Source: Streptomyces sp. NBC_01306 (lineage in GTDB: Bacteria; Actinomycetota; Actinomycetes; Streptomycetales; Streptomycetaceae). From it: a stretch of 64,000 nucleotides of DNA. The position numbers and the translations under genes are program-made. The notes beneath the pieces were generated by a model, which was not told the DNA's origin, searched no databases, and saw only the letters and a program-made list of their open reading frames with translations. Positions 8,901-17,057 of the stretch are shown here, in pieces (position 1 is the stretch's first letter; the number at the start of each line of letters is the position of its first letter). Location of the stretch: the NCBI RefSeq assembly GCF_026340465.1, contig NZ_JAPEPC010000001.1, positions 2,235,501 through 2,299,500 of the forward strand, given 5' to 3'.

Positions 8901-9994
8901 ACGTCGAGGACCAGGGCGTTGCGGTAGCCGGGCCCGGCTATCCGCGCGCCGGCGGGGACCGCGGCGGTGTCCAGGACGATGACGGTGTACGGCTCGTCGC
9001 GGCTCGGTTCGGCGCCCGGCTCGAACGCCGGGCGCCCGCCGAACTCCTCGCCCAGCAGCGGCTCCAGCTCGGAGACGGCTTCGGCGACGAGGCGGGAGGT
9101 GCCCGCGCCGTCGGTGTCGGACGGGTGCTGGGCGTGCGGCAGCCACTTCACCCACTCCCAGTCCGGGATCGCACCGCCGTCGGCGACGACCACGACGGCG
9201 AGATCCTCCGGTGCGTGCAGCACGGCGAGCTGTCCGACCATGGCGCGGGCGGCGCCGCGGGCGGTCTCCAGATTGCGCGCGGCCGTCGCGGCGGCGTCCG
9301 CGCCATGGGGTCCGGTCTCCTCCCCGGCCTTGCTGCCGGACAGCAGGATCACCCGGGCGAAGGAGCGCATCCGGACGGCGATCGGCTGCCCCGGCACCGT
9401 CGAGTACGCCCGGATGAAGCGGCGCAGCGCGTGTGCGCAGAGCGGTTCGAGGTCTTCGACGGGCTTGGTGGAGAGCGGGTTGAGGGTGAGCGCGAGCTGA
9501 CGGGTGCCGGTGGCGACCCGGATCTCGGCGAAGTCCTCATGAGTGGTGCGGCGTTCCCAGAGCCGCCCGCCGCGCACCAGCGAGACGAGCGAACCGGGCT
9601 CGGGGTGGTGCCAGGCATCGGCGCGCCGCTGCTCGTCGATGGCCTTGCGGATACGGCGGCGGCTGGTGGCCAGGTAGCGCAGGTAGTCGCGCCGTTCGCC
9701 GCGCAGCCGCCGTTTGCGGTCTCCGGCCGCGCGGATGAACTGGCTGATGAGCATGCCGACCGCGGACAGCAGCATCATCCCGATGGCGACCCACATCAGG
9801 ATGCCGCTGCTCTCGCCGGGCCTGATGAAGATCAGTACCATGCCGAGCGAGCTCAGCGCCATGGGCAGATAGGTGATGACGCCGCTCATGGCGCTCTGAG
9901 ACTCGGGCAGTGCGGGTGGTTCCTGGAGGGTCAGCTCGCCCTGCGGCAGCTGCGGGCCCGGCCGGCGCGGGGGGCGCCTGAACGTGACGGTGCT
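5972..9994 (-). CDS. eccC: Type VII secretion ATPase EccC (three FtsK/SpoIIIE domains)
   Basis: The product is about 1340 aa, full length for a single-chain EccC. Two N-terminal transmembrane helices (about residues 45-90) are followed by three ATPase domains. Domain 1 has Walker A GATGSGKS (Lys508) and a complete Walker B VVVDEF. Domain 2 has GGPQSGKS (Lys855) with VVDGW in place of DE, and domain 3 has GDAESGKT (Lys1138) with VVIDDY. In ESX systems domain 1 is the motor, and the distal domains recognise substrate. The TTG at 9994 is preferred because AGGAAGG precedes it and homologues start STVxFRRPPRRPG; an in-frame TTG at 10021 lacks a ribosome site. It is transcribed away from eccD, and no neighbour is cotranscribed downstream except possibly the reductase beyond the terminator. 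Confidence 0.97.
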   Translation of the reverse strand, partial: STVTFRRPPRRPGPQLPQGELTLQEPPALPESQSAMSGVITYLPMALSSLGMVLIFIRPGESSGILMWVAIGMMLLSAVGMLISQFIRAAGDRKRRLRGERRDYLRYLATSRRRIRKAIDEQRRADAWHHPEPGSLVSLVRGGRLWERRTTHEDFAEIRVATGTRQLALTLNPLSTKPVEDLEPLCAHALRRFIRAYSTVPGQPIAVRMRSFARVILLSGSKAGEETGPHGADAAATAARNLETARGAARAMVGQLAVLHAPEDLAVVVVADGGAIPDWEWVKWLPHAQHPSDTDGAGTSRLVAEAVSELEPLLGEEFGGRPAFEPGAEPSRDEPYTVIVLDTAAVPAGARIAGPGYRNALVLDVRGALDGASARGTLRFRVTPDELSMVTTDPDGKTAETPVGRPETLGPRAARALAAAVAPYRLGATARSEQPLQEDMELTGLLGIHDLHSADLTRLHERRASGDRLRVPVGLAADGSQVVLDIKESAQGGMGPHGMLIGATGSGKSELLRTLVLGLALTHSSETLNFVLVDFKGGATFLGLDRLPHTSAVITNLADEVALVDRMRDALHGELMRRQELLRKAGNYASLLEYEKAREGGADLAPLPTLFVVVDEFSELLAAHRDFLDLFVMIGRLGRSLGVHLLLASQRLDEGRIHQLESHLSYRVGLRTFSAMESRGVLGVPDAYELPPQPGSGLLKNDVGTLTRFKAAFVSGPYRVVRPAVRQAVVAGQVVPFQAGWVPPRQLPKSEVEPEGTPAETAPADEATASLLTIAVERLEDSGPHAHQVWLPPLAEPPTLDLLLPPPGSPEARRPLTVPVGIVDRPFDQRRDELTADLSGAGGHVGIAGGPQSGKSTLVRTLITAVARTHTPREVQFYCLDLGGGGLSALSGLPHVGGVTGRLDPERLLRTVAEITALIARRERQFADHGLASMADFRRKRAAGEFADDAYGDVFLVVDGWSTIRQDFMDLVPTFTLIASRGLNFGVHLIIAATRWGEIGSALRDQLGTRFELRLGDPVDSAINMRAAATVPKIPGRGLTDERLHFLAALPRIDGDPSVDTLSDGVDALVRETAAAWDGPKAPPVRMLPLTLPASELPEPDGDLRVPIGLRDVQLDTFRHDFEENPHLVVVGDAESGKTNLLAMVCEAVTRRYGPGEARVMVTDYRRRLAGAVPEPYRLGYAVGPAQLQEMVSGSARAMADRVPGPDIAPERLAKRDWWKGPRLFVVIDDYELIGSGGPDPFAPLLPYLAQGTEVGLHVIVARSANGASRSMMTDQLLRRLVEANTPVLQLSCPPTEGQIITGTKPRLLPPGRGLYITRRSTVQVQTALRDERAEQEAGE

Positions 9995-10215
9995 CAAGAG
10001 GGCAGGGCCTTCCTGGTCCAAGGAGACAGAGTTGAATTACCTGTGGGTTAACGGGCGGATAAGAAACAGTTGTCCGTTGTGCCGCAGGAGAATTTCATCA
10101 ACCACCCACCATTGACGGCCAGGTAGTTGATCCGATGATCGGTTCGAACTCACGATAGTGTTCGCCCCGTTCCCGGGTCGACCCGCACCCCCGGACGGGA
10201 GAGAATCGAAACGCC

Positions 10216-11604
10216 GTGAGCGACACCACCGTCGGATTGTGCCGAATAGCCGTAAGAGCGCCTGAAAATTCCTATGAGTTGGGCGTACCGGTCGACGTAC
10301 CGCTGGCCGACCTCATCCCCGTCCTCGTCGAGTACGCCGGCGGGGAGCCGCACGAGCAGGGCGCCGTCCATGGCGGCTGGACCCTCCAGCGGCTGGGCGC
10401 CGCCCCCCTGGACGAGGAAGGGACCCCGCAGTCGCTGGAGTTGCGCGACGGCGAGACGCTGTACCTGCGGGCCCGTCACGAGACGCTTCCCGAAGTCGAC
10501 TTCGACGATCTGGTCGACGGAATCGGCGAGACGCTGCGGGCCCGGCCCGACACCTGGCGTCCCGCGCTGACCAGACGGCTGCTGATCGGTCTTGCCGTGG
10601 CCGGTCTGACGGCGGCTCTGTTCACCGTCGCGCTGCCCGGCCCCACCGGATGGCGGGCCGCCGCTGCCGCCGTACTCGCCGTACTGCTGCTCGCCGGGGC
10701 CACGGCCGCGTCGCGCGCTGTCGGGGACGCGGGGGCGGGCGCCGCTCTCGGGCTGATGGCCGTGCCCCATCTGGCGCTGGCCGGGGCGCTGTTGCCGACC
10801 GCCGGGCACGGCGAGTCCGTGTTCGGGCCGCGGCTGCTGGCAGGCGGCGCTGCCGCGGCGGGCGCCGCGGTCCTCGCGCTGGCCGCGGTCGGCGCGTTCG
10901 CCCCGCTGTTCCTGGGGGCCTTCACGGTCGCCCTGTTCGCCGCGGTCGGCGGCATCGTCTGCGCGGGCGGTGTGCCGTTGTCGCACACCGCCGGCTATCT
11001 CGCGGTGGGCGCGGTCGCCACCGGAAGCTTCGTACCGGGTCTGGCCTTCCGCCTGGCCGGGCTGCGGCTGCCACCGCTGCCGTCCAGCGCCGACGAACTC
11101 CAGGAGGGCATCGAGCCCTTCGAGGCCGAGCGGGTCCGGGTGCGCGCCCGGTCCGCCGACGCCTACGCCACCGGCTGCTCCGCCGCGCTCGGGCTGATCC
11201 TCGCGGGCTGTGTGACGGCGCTGCTCACCGGGCCCGAATCCGACGGCTGGCCGGCGCCGGTCCTCGCGGTGACGCTCGGCCTCCTGCTGCTGCTGCACAC
11301 CCGGACCGTCGGCGGTGCCTGGCAGCGTCTGGTCATGGCGGTGCCCGGGGCGTACGCCCTGGTACTCGCGGCCTGCACGGACGCGGTCGGTACCGGCCTG
11401 CCGGGGCGGCTGGAGGTCACCGGCATCCTGACGGCCGCAGCGGCGGTCACGGTGATCGCCGCCTGGACCGTGCCCGGCCGCAGGCTCGTGCCGTACTGGG
11501 GGCGCGCGGCCGACATGCTGCACAGCCTGACGGCGCTCGTGCTGCTGCCGCTCGCACTGCTGCTGGCCGGGGTGTTCGGCACGCTGCGCGGCATCTGGGG
11601 CTGA
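10216..11604 (+). CDS. eccD: Type VII secretion membrane channel EccD
   Basis: The product is 462 aa. A cytosolic ubiquitin-like (YukD) domain spans about residues 1-90, followed by about eleven hydrophobic segments from residue 115 to the end, the defining EccD layout. EccD builds the inner-membrane channel of the ESX complex. The start is a GTG at 10216 with gggagag about 10 nt upstream. The 194-bp gap to eccC is a divergent promoter region; TTGACG at 10112 could be a -35, but I see no convincing -10. The product is predicted to assemble with EccB (next gene) and EccC. Confidence 0.95.
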   Translation: MSDTTVGLCRIAVRAPENSYELGVPVDVPLADLIPVLVEYAGGEPHEQGAVHGGWTLQRLGAAPLDEEGTPQSLELRDGETLYLRARHETLPEVDFDDLVDGIGETLRARPDTWRPALTRRLLIGLAVAGLTAALFTVALPGPTGWRAAAAAVLAVLLLAGATAASRAVGDAGAGAALGLMAVPHLALAGALLPTAGHGESVFGPRLLAGGAAAAGAAVLALAAVGAFAPLFLGAFTVALFAAVGGIVCAGGVPLSHTAGYLAVGAVATGSFVPGLAFRLAGLRLPPLPSSADELQEGIEPFEAERVRVRARSADAYATGCSAALGLILAGCVTALLTGPESDGWPAPVLAVTLGLLLLLHTRTVGGAWQRLVMAVPGAYALVLAACTDAVGTGLPGRLEVTGILTAAAAVTVIAAWTVPGRRLVPYWGRAADMLHSLTALVLLPLALLLAGVFGTLRGIWG

Positions 11605-11656
11605 CGGCCCCGCTCACGATCAGCACACTGAGGAAGCAGAGCAGTGAGGAACACCC

Positions 11657-13162
11657 ATGCAGTCCAGGCGTGACCAGGTCCAGGCCCATTTGTTCGTCAT
11701 GGGCCGGCTCTCCTCCGGTATGCAGCGCGCCGAACCGGACGCACCCGACACCCCGACCGCCCGGACCTGGCGCGGGATCATCTGGGGCCTGCTGGCCGCC
11801 TGTCTCGCCGCGCTGGTCACGACGTTGTACGGCCTGATCTCGCCCGGCGGCGCGACGTCCTGGCGCACCGACGGCGCACTGGTGGTGGTCAAGGACTCGG
11901 GGGCCCGGTACGTCTACGTCGGCGGCACGCTGCACCCCGTACTGAACGAGGCGTCGGCGCGGCTGCTGGCCGGGGACAAGCTGTCCGTCCAGCAGGTCGC
12001 AGCGGCCTCCCTCGGGGACACTCCGCGCGGGACGCCGCTCGGCATCGTGGGTGCGCCCGACGGGCTGCCGAAGGGCTCGCTCGACCGGGGCACCTGGTCG
12101 GTCTGTGCGGGCCGCAAGGACACCGGAACCGGCGGCACCAGCACGGTCACCTCCGCGGTGATCGGCGCCGAACCGGGCGGCAACGGACTGGGCGCCAAGG
12201 ACGGCGTACTGGTGTCGTCGCCCCATGGAGGGGTCCAACTCCTCTGGCAGGGAAGACGGTTCGCGGTCGACACCAAGCACGGTGCGGCTGCGGCGCTCGG
12301 CTGGGCGGGGACCACCGCCCCGTACCCGGTCGGCGACGCCTTCCTCGCCTCGCTGGTGGCCGGGCCCGACCTGGCGGCCCCCGAGGTGCCGGGCCGTGGC
12401 GGGGCGGGTCCGCGGCTGGCGGGTGCGGCGAGCCGGACAGGCCAGCTGTTCACCGGCGACGGCGGCCAGCACTATCTGCTGCGCAAGGACGGCCTCGTAC
12501 CGCTGACGGACACCCTGCACCGGCTGCTGCTCGGCGACCCGCGCACCCAGGCGCAGGCGTACGGCGGCGCCGCGGTGCGTGAACGCGCGGTGGGCGCGGC
12601 CGACCTGGCCGCCCATCAGGTCCCGGCGTCGGCAGGTGCGGCGCTCGCCGCCGACCTGCCCGCGACCGCACCGCATCCGGTGTCGGCCGCCGCAGGTCAG
12701 GACGTGTGCGCCCGGGTCGCTCCCAGCGGCTCCGAGCACACCACGACGGTGGCACTGGTCGACGCCACACAGGTGCCGGGCGGGGCGCCGGACGCCGAAC
12801 CGGGTGTACGAGCCGGGTGCCTGGCCGCGGACCGGGTCTGGGTGCGACCGGGCTCGGGCGCCCTGGTGACGGCCCACTCCACGGCGGGCACCGGTTCCAC
12901 CCGTTACCTGGTCACTGATGCGGGCGCCGCGTACCCGGTGCCCGGCGACGATGCTCTCAAGCGGCTCGGCTACCCGGTGAGCGAGTCGGTACAGCTGCCC
13001 GCGCCGCTGCTGGACCTGCTGCCGACCGGACCGAGTCTCGACCCGCAGGCGCTGGCGCGGGGCGGAATCGTAGGGGCCGGCCAGCCCACTGCGGAAGGTA
13101 CCGGTAAGGAAAGAGTTGCAGGCACCCCGAATCAATCCAATGAACGATGCAGCAACAATTGA
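11657..13162 (+). CDS. eccB: Type VII secretion protein EccB
   Basis: The product is 501 aa. The N terminus MQSRRDQVQAHLFVMGRLSS, one transmembrane helix (about residues 39-63) and a large exported domain with Cys-containing repeats are characteristic of EccB, which anchors and extends the ESX complex on the outer face of the membrane. gaggaa precedes the ATG. It is 52 bp downstream of eccD and probably cotranscribed. The stop (13160-13162) overlaps the palindrome TTGACGTCAA. Confidence 0.95.
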   Translation: MQSRRDQVQAHLFVMGRLSSGMQRAEPDAPDTPTARTWRGIIWGLLAACLAALVTTLYGLISPGGATSWRTDGALVVVKDSGARYVYVGGTLHPVLNEASARLLAGDKLSVQQVAAASLGDTPRGTPLGIVGAPDGLPKGSLDRGTWSVCAGRKDTGTGGTSTVTSAVIGAEPGGNGLGAKDGVLVSSPHGGVQLLWQGRRFAVDTKHGAAAALGWAGTTAPYPVGDAFLASLVAGPDLAAPEVPGRGGAGPRLAGAASRTGQLFTGDGGQHYLLRKDGLVPLTDTLHRLLLGDPRTQAQAYGGAAVRERAVGAADLAAHQVPASAGAALAADLPATAPHPVSAAAGQDVCARVAPSGSEHTTTVALVDATQVPGGAPDAEPGVRAGCLAADRVWVRPGSGALVTAHSTAGTGSTRYLVTDAGAAYPVPGDDALKRLGYPVSESVQLPAPLLDLLPTGPSLDPQALARGGIVGAGQPTAEGTGKERVAGTPNQSNERCSNN

Positions 13163-13269
13163 CGTCAAAGCTCAAGCGAAGATCAAATGTTGATCCAGCA
13201 GGGTCAGTTGAGCGCTTCTCATGAGTATCGTGACGACACATGTCCGAATCCTGATGTGACCTGATGTGA
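13159..13269 (+). promoter_or_regulatory. Repeat-dense leader before the WXG100 genes
   Basis: The stretch holds a perfect 10-bp palindrome ttgacgtcaa (13159-13168), an inverted repeat gatcaa-atg-ttgatc (13181-13195), and a perfect tandem 10-bp repeat cctgatgtga at 13250-13259 and 13260-13269, just ahead of the ribosome site. The density of small repeats suggests an operator and promoter for the esx cassette. The promoter boxes themselves are not clear. Confidence 0.45.
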
Positions 13270-13281
13270 ATGGGGCCGACC

Positions 13282-13629
13282 ATGAGCGATAACGCACCTG
13301 GACTGTTCAACCGGCAGCAAGTAGACGTCGACAAGGCCCGTACGGCCCTGGAGAACCACGTGGCCACCATGGCCCGCGCGGGTGCCACGGTGTCGGCGAT
13401 CCACGACGACGTACGGATGGCGTACGTCGCCGACTCCTCCAGCATCTTCAGCAGCAAGCTCCAGCAGTGGATGCAGTCGTACAACGACATCAAGGGCAAG
13501 GTCGACGCTCTGCACTCCTCGCTGACGGCGGCCGACTCCATCCACAACACCAGTGAGATGGACGCCTCCCAGTACGCGAGCGCGTGGGACGGCGGCGGCA
13601 GCGGCTACTACCAGGCCCTCTCCGGCTGA
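13282..13629 (+). CDS. WXG100-like small T7SS substrate or partner
   Basis: The product is 115 aa from the Met of MSDNAPG at 13282, which has gggg 7 nt upstream; the Met at 13270 lacks a ribosome site. It is an Esx-like size, with two long amphipathic helices (about residues 12-45 and 56-90). The canonical WXG turn is missing, replaced by a DSSSIFSSKLQQW segment, and a Gly-rich tail reads WDGGGSG. It sits immediately after eccB and before another Esx-like gene, the usual place for a heterodimeric pair exported by EccC. Family membership is inferred from size, helices and context. Confidence 0.75.
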   Translation: MSDNAPGLFNRQQVDVDKARTALENHVATMARAGATVSAIHDDVRMAYVADSSSIFSSKLQQWMQSYNDIKGKVDALHSSLTAADSIHNTSEMDASQYASAWDGGGSGYYQALSG

Positions 13630-13708
13630 TCCACGGCCAACTCGCCCACCAGCACGGCCCCTTCCCCTCCCTCTCCCTCTCCCACATCTCCCGAAAGGAC
13701 GACCGGAC

Positions 13709-13993
13709 ATGGCGGACGTCACACTCGAAGTCCAGCGTGCCAACGCGGCCATCGACGACATGGTCAAGGCCAACACGGACATGGTGAACGCGCTCCAGGA
13801 ACTGCTCAGTCAGCTCGGCCCGCTCAAGGCGTCCTTCTCCGGTCAGACCGCGGCGGTGTACGAGGACTTCCAGAACCAGGCCAACACCGCCATCCAGACG
13901 ATGAACGCCCAGTTCGGCACCGGCCAGCAGGCCCTGAAGGAAATGGTCGACGGCCAGGTCGCGGGTGACAAGCGCGGCTCAGGGATGTTCTGA
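13709..13993 (+). CDS. WXG100-family protein
   Basis: The product is 94 aa starting at MADVTLEV, preceded by gaaagga. Two helices (about residues 8-38 and 46-76) flank a turn reading FSG where the family has WXG (Phe for Trp). The C-terminal helix carries VYEDFQNQ. This is the size and layout of EsxA/EsxB-type secreted proteins. It is probably the partner of the 13282-13629 product and a substrate of EccC. The longer frame from 13553 runs through the preceding gene and is not used. Confidence 0.85.
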   Translation: MADVTLEVQRANAAIDDMVKANTDMVNALQELLSQLGPLKASFSGQTAAVYEDFQNQANTAIQTMNAQFGTGQQALKEMVDGQVAGDKRGSGMF

Positions 13994-13995
13994 CC

Positions 13996-14424
13996 ATGGC
14001 CAAGGACGACGGCGACGACGGGGACACCGGCACCTTCAAGGTGACCGAGGGCTGGCTCAAGGGTGAGGCCCGTACCAGGGTCCTCGGGCTCCAGGGCTGG
14101 CTCCAGTCGGGCCCCGACTACGCGACGCTGGGCGAATACGCAACCGAGTCGGGCGTCCACAAGGGACTCCTCGCGGGCTCGGGCACCCTGGGCGCCGACG
14201 CGACTCTGCACAAGGTGTTCACTCAGCTCTGCTCAAGCCTCAAGACGCAGCTGGACGTCATCGGGGACGGTTTCACCACCCTGTCGATCGACATGGCGAC
14301 CGTCGACACCATTCTCCAGAACAGCGAGGACGACGCCGCCCTGACGGCGGCGGAAATGGACATGGAGCTGGCGAACGCCCTCAAGGAGTTCGGCGGCGCT
14401 CCCACCGCTCCTCCCAGCCCGTAA
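13996..14424 (+). CDS. Small helical T7SS-locus protein, function unknown
   Basis: The product is 142 aa, starting 2 bp after the WXG100 stop, so it is translationally coupled. The N terminus is Asp-rich, then there are helical segments (about residues 20-60 and 68-125), and the end is Pro/Ala-rich (GGAPTAPPSP). It has no signal peptide, no transmembrane helix and no WXG motif that I can find. Its position and helix content suggest a secreted partner or chaperone of the neighbouring Esx proteins; no function can be assigned from sequence. Confidence 0.8.
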   Translation: MAKDDGDDGDTGTFKVTEGWLKGEARTRVLGLQGWLQSGPDYATLGEYATESGVHKGLLAGSGTLGADATLHKVFTQLCSSLKTQLDVIGDGFTTLSIDMATVDTILQNSEDDAALTAAEMDMELANALKEFGGAPTAPPSP

Positions 14425-14439
14425 CTCCGATACGCGGCA

Positions 14440-14475
14440 CCGGCACCGTCCGACGTCAGCGTCGGGCGGTGCCGG
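14440..14475 (+). terminator. Strong hairpin within the esx cassette
   Basis: A 16-bp stem (ccggcaccgtccgacg with cgtcgggcggtgccgg, one G-T pair) closes on the 4-nt loop tcag. It lies 15 bp after the stop of the small helical gene. It may end or attenuate the short esx transcript, so that Esx proteins are made in excess over the downstream large proteins; this is inference. Confidence 0.65.
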
Positions 14476-14547
14476 ACCGTCCGGCGCCTCCACCGCTCAG
14501 CCTCCGCACTGCGCAACTGTCTGCATCACACCCGTAAGGAACCCGCC

Positions 14548-16596
14548 ATGGCCACCCCCTCGAAGCCGGAGGACTCATTCCCCGACCGGAAGTGGGAGGA
14601 CGCACTCGCGTTCGTCGCCCCCAAAGACGGCGATCTGGCCAAGGTGACCAACCGCACGGATGTGACCAAGGATCCGTGGTTCAAGACCGATCACGTGGCA
14701 GTCTCGGATACCAACGGCGACGCCGGCCCTCCCTCAGGCTATGACTACGGCTGGTCGCAGGGCTGGGCAGCCAGTGGCGGCAGCAGGTACACGTACCAGA
14801 TCGGGTTCAGCCTGACGCCCGAGGTCGGAGATAACGGCTCGGACACCGCGCTGTCCAAGTTCATCCACGAACCCTGGGCCATCATCGGGCCGCCGTTGAA
14901 CACCCTGATCGGCAACTCCTCGATCAGCGTCGGCAGTTTCGACGACGGGGCGATGATGCTGCGCAACGTTCTCAATCACATGGATTTCCTGGAGAACGAC
15001 ATCAAGGCGTGGGTCAAGGACATCAACGTGCCGGACTCCGAGATGCAGGGCACGGCGGCCGGGGCCTTCAAGCGGGTCCTCGTGGCCGTGCAGCAGCAGG
15101 TGGCGTACCTCCACCAGGAGGTGGTGAACCGCGGGGACATCCCGACTCTCATGGACAGTGCGCGTGTCAAGCTCCACGATGCGATGGCCGCGTTGGTCAA
15201 CGCGGCCGACACCTTCCGCAACGCCCCGGGCGGCTGGCCCGCCACCCATGTCCACGACATTTTCTTCAACGCCATGGCCGGCGCGACACTCACGTTCAGC
15301 GCGGACAGGGGTTCCGTCACTCTCGACGTCCCAGGACTCGGAAATCCAGTCAAGCCGGAATTCTGGTCCACGCTGGAGCAGCAGTCGAAGGATGCCTGGT
15401 TGAAGGGGGTGGCGGATGTGCTGGACATCGTCGCCAAGCCCCAGATGGGCTACGTGCAAACCGCCTACCAGGCCGCAATCGACGTGATCCCGGCGGCCGC
15501 CCTCACCAAGCCGCCGTACCGCGATCTCAACGCACCGAAGCCGCCGGGCGACGACACCGACACCGGTGACAAGAAGCCCCCCGGCGACGACACCGACACC
15601 GGTGACAAAAAGCCGCCCGGCGACGACACCGACACCGGTGACAAGAAGCCCCCCGGGGACGACACCAACACCGGTGACAAGCCGCCGGGTTCGGGCATCA
15701 CCGGGCCGCCGAAGACCGAATCCAACGTCCCGCCCCCGCCGCCGCAGTCGAAGACGACCGGCCCCCCGCAGACCAACGAGGGTAACGGCGCCGGCAACAC
15801 GCTGCTCGACAAGAACAACCAGTCGATCAAGGACTCGAAGGGCAACGAAACCCAGATCCCGCCCGGGTCCCACATCAACAAGGACGGCACGATCACCGGG
15901 CCCGACGGCAAACTGCTGTTGGGCGCCGACAAGAAGCCCCTCATGGCTCCGCCGAACTCCCACATCGGCCCCGGTACGACGACCGGCAACAGCAATAGCA
16001 ACAGCAAGACCGGCCAGCAGCAGCTGAAGGAGCAGCAGGAGCTGGCGGAGAAGCAGATCAAGCAGCAGAAGGTCAACCAGCAGCAGCAGCTGAAGGACCA
16101 GCAGGATCTGCAGGAGAAGCAGCTCAAGCAGCGGAAGGCGCAGGAGGCCCAGGAGGTCGAGCAGGAGAAGGCCTACCAGAAGGCACTCTCCCAGATTCGC
16201 GGTGACGCCCGTACCGAGACCAGCGGCAACGGGTACGGGAACAAGACCGGAGGCGGCGGCAAGAACAAACTGAACCTGGAGGAGCTGCCGCCCCGGGGCA
16301 ACGAGCGGCTCCCCAACGGCCGGAGCATCGGCGACCCCAAGACCTCGGTCTCGGACCGCGTCCGGACCCGCACCTCGGCCGACGAGCCCAATCTGGCCGC
16401 GGAGGAGTCCGCGGTCAGGCAGTCCTCCGCGATGAACCGCACGTCGTCCAACGGCCAGCCGATGATGCCTCCCATGGGTGGCGGAGGCGGTGGCGGGGGC
16501 GGCGGCGAGCGGGACCGTGAGCGCCGCACCTGGCTGGCAGAGGACGAAGAGACCTGGGGCACCTCCCAGGCAGCAGCACCGGGAGTGATCGGCTGA
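14548..16596 (+). CDS. 682-aa ESX-type protein with Q-rich coiled coil
   Basis: Residues 1-310 are mostly helical with a WXG-like segment (KAWVKDINVPDSEMQGTAAGAF) typical of large ESX partners and possibly of the Streptomyces AAWKG-type family (from memory, unverified). Next come four copies of KPPGDDTDTGDK (nt 15538-15681), a Pro-rich linker, a Gln/Lys-rich coiled coil (about nt 16004-16190), a run of ten Gly, and a C-terminal motif RTWLAEDEETWG. I see no signal peptide, consistent with T7SS rather than Sec export. The stop overlaps the next ATG (16596). It is probably a secreted structural or substrate protein of this locus; the biochemical role is unknown. Confidence 0.8.
   Translation: MATPSKPEDSFPDRKWEDALAFVAPKDGDLAKVTNRTDVTKDPWFKTDHVAVSDTNGDAGPPSGYDYGWSQGWAASGGSRYTYQIGFSLTPEVGDNGSDTALSKFIHEPWAIIGPPLNTLIGNSSISVGSFDDGAMMLRNVLNHMDFLENDIKAWVKDINVPDSEMQGTAAGAFKRVLVAVQQQVAYLHQEVVNRGDIPTLMDSARVKLHDAMAALVNAADTFRNAPGGWPATHVHDIFFNAMAGATLTFSADRGSVTLDVPGLGNPVKPEFWSTLEQQSKDAWLKGVADVLDIVAKPQMGYVQTAYQAAIDVIPAAALTKPPYRDLNAPKPPGDDTDTGDKKPPGDDTDTGDKKPPGDDTDTGDKKPPGDDTNTGDKPPGSGITGPPKTESNVPPPPPQSKTTGPPQTNEGNGAGNTLLDKNNQSIKDSKGNETQIPPGSHINKDGTITGPDGKLLLGADKKPLMAPPNSHIGPGTTTGNSNSNSKTGQQQLKEQQELAEKQIKQQKVNQQQQLKDQQDLQEKQLKQRKAQEAQEVEQEKAYQKALSQIRGDARTETSGNGYGNKTGGGGKNKLNLEELPPRGNERLPNGRSIGDPKTSVSDRVRTRTSADEPNLAAEESAVRQSSAMNRTSSNGQPMMPPMGGGGGGGGGGERDRERRTWLAEDEETWGTSQAAAPGVIG
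15538..15681 (+). repeat. Four-copy 36-bp in-frame tandem repeat
   Basis: Each copy encodes KPPGDDTDTGDK (the last has Asn for Asp). The copies are almost identical at the base level, which points to recent slippage or unequal exchange. It forms an acidic, flexible linker between the helical domain and the Pro/Gln-rich part of the 682-aa protein. Confidence 0.9.
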
Positions 16597-17057
16597 TGGG
16601 TAACGGATTCCAGGAACAGCTCGACGAGATGATGGGAAAGCTCGCGGAGCACCGCGATTCCCTCCTCGCGACCCAGCGGGAGCTGGCCAAGTACACGGTC
16701 ACCGTGCAGTCGAAGGACCGGTTGCTGACGGTCGTCGCGGGCGCCCAGGGCGACGTGCGGGAGATCAAGTTCCATACGGACGCGTACCGCGACATGGCGC
16801 CCGCCGAGTTGGGCGCGGCGTTGGTCGAGGTCATCGGCAAGGCCAGGGAGCAGGCCGGGCAGAAGGTCCGCGAGACCATGTCGCCGTTCCAGGGGGCGGG
16901 CGCCGCCATGCGCAAGTCGATGACGGGCGGCAGCGAATTCGACGACCTGATGGGTCCGTTGCGGGAGATGTGGCCGGGCCCCGAGGGGCCGGGCGGCACA
17001 CCGGGCGCCGGGCGGAACGGCACGGGCAAGGGGAAGGGCGGTACCACGGGTGGCTGA
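16596..17057 (+). CDS. YbaB/EbfC-like protein of the T7SS locus
   Basis: The product is 153 aa. Residues 1-100 show the YbaB/EbfC pattern (long helix, three-strand VTVQSKDRLLTVVAGAQGDVREIKF, then LGAALVEVIGKAREQA helix), followed by a Gly/Pro-rich disordered tail. YbaB proteins bind DNA as dimers. ESX loci often carry such a member (EspL-like), whose role there is thought to be in the cytosol with Esx/Esp substrates. The ATG overlaps the upstream TGA, indicating translational coupling. Confidence 0.85.
   Translation: MGNGFQEQLDEMMGKLAEHRDSLLATQRELAKYTVTVQSKDRLLTVVAGAQGDVREIKFHTDAYRDMAPAELGAALVEVIGKAREQAGQKVRETMSPFQGAGAAMRKSMTGGSEFDDLMGPLREMWPGPEGPGGTPGAGRNGTGKGKGGTTGG

Noticed and set aside
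6221..10051. 1276-codon plus-strand frame opposite eccC
   Set aside because: EccC on the minus strand has all its ATPase motifs; the opposite frame has none and is antisense.
10022..10215. Promoters for eccC and eccD in the divergent gap
   Set aside because: A TTGACG is present at 10112, but no convincing -10 follows at the right distance, so no promoter is claimed.
13553..13708. N-terminal extension of the second WXG100-like protein
   Set aside because: It overlaps the preceding Esx-like gene in another frame; the Met at 13709 gives the normal family length.
14734..15963. 409-codon minus-strand frame
   Set aside because: It is antisense to the 682-aa ESX-type protein, whose repeats and coiled coil are clear in the plus frame.
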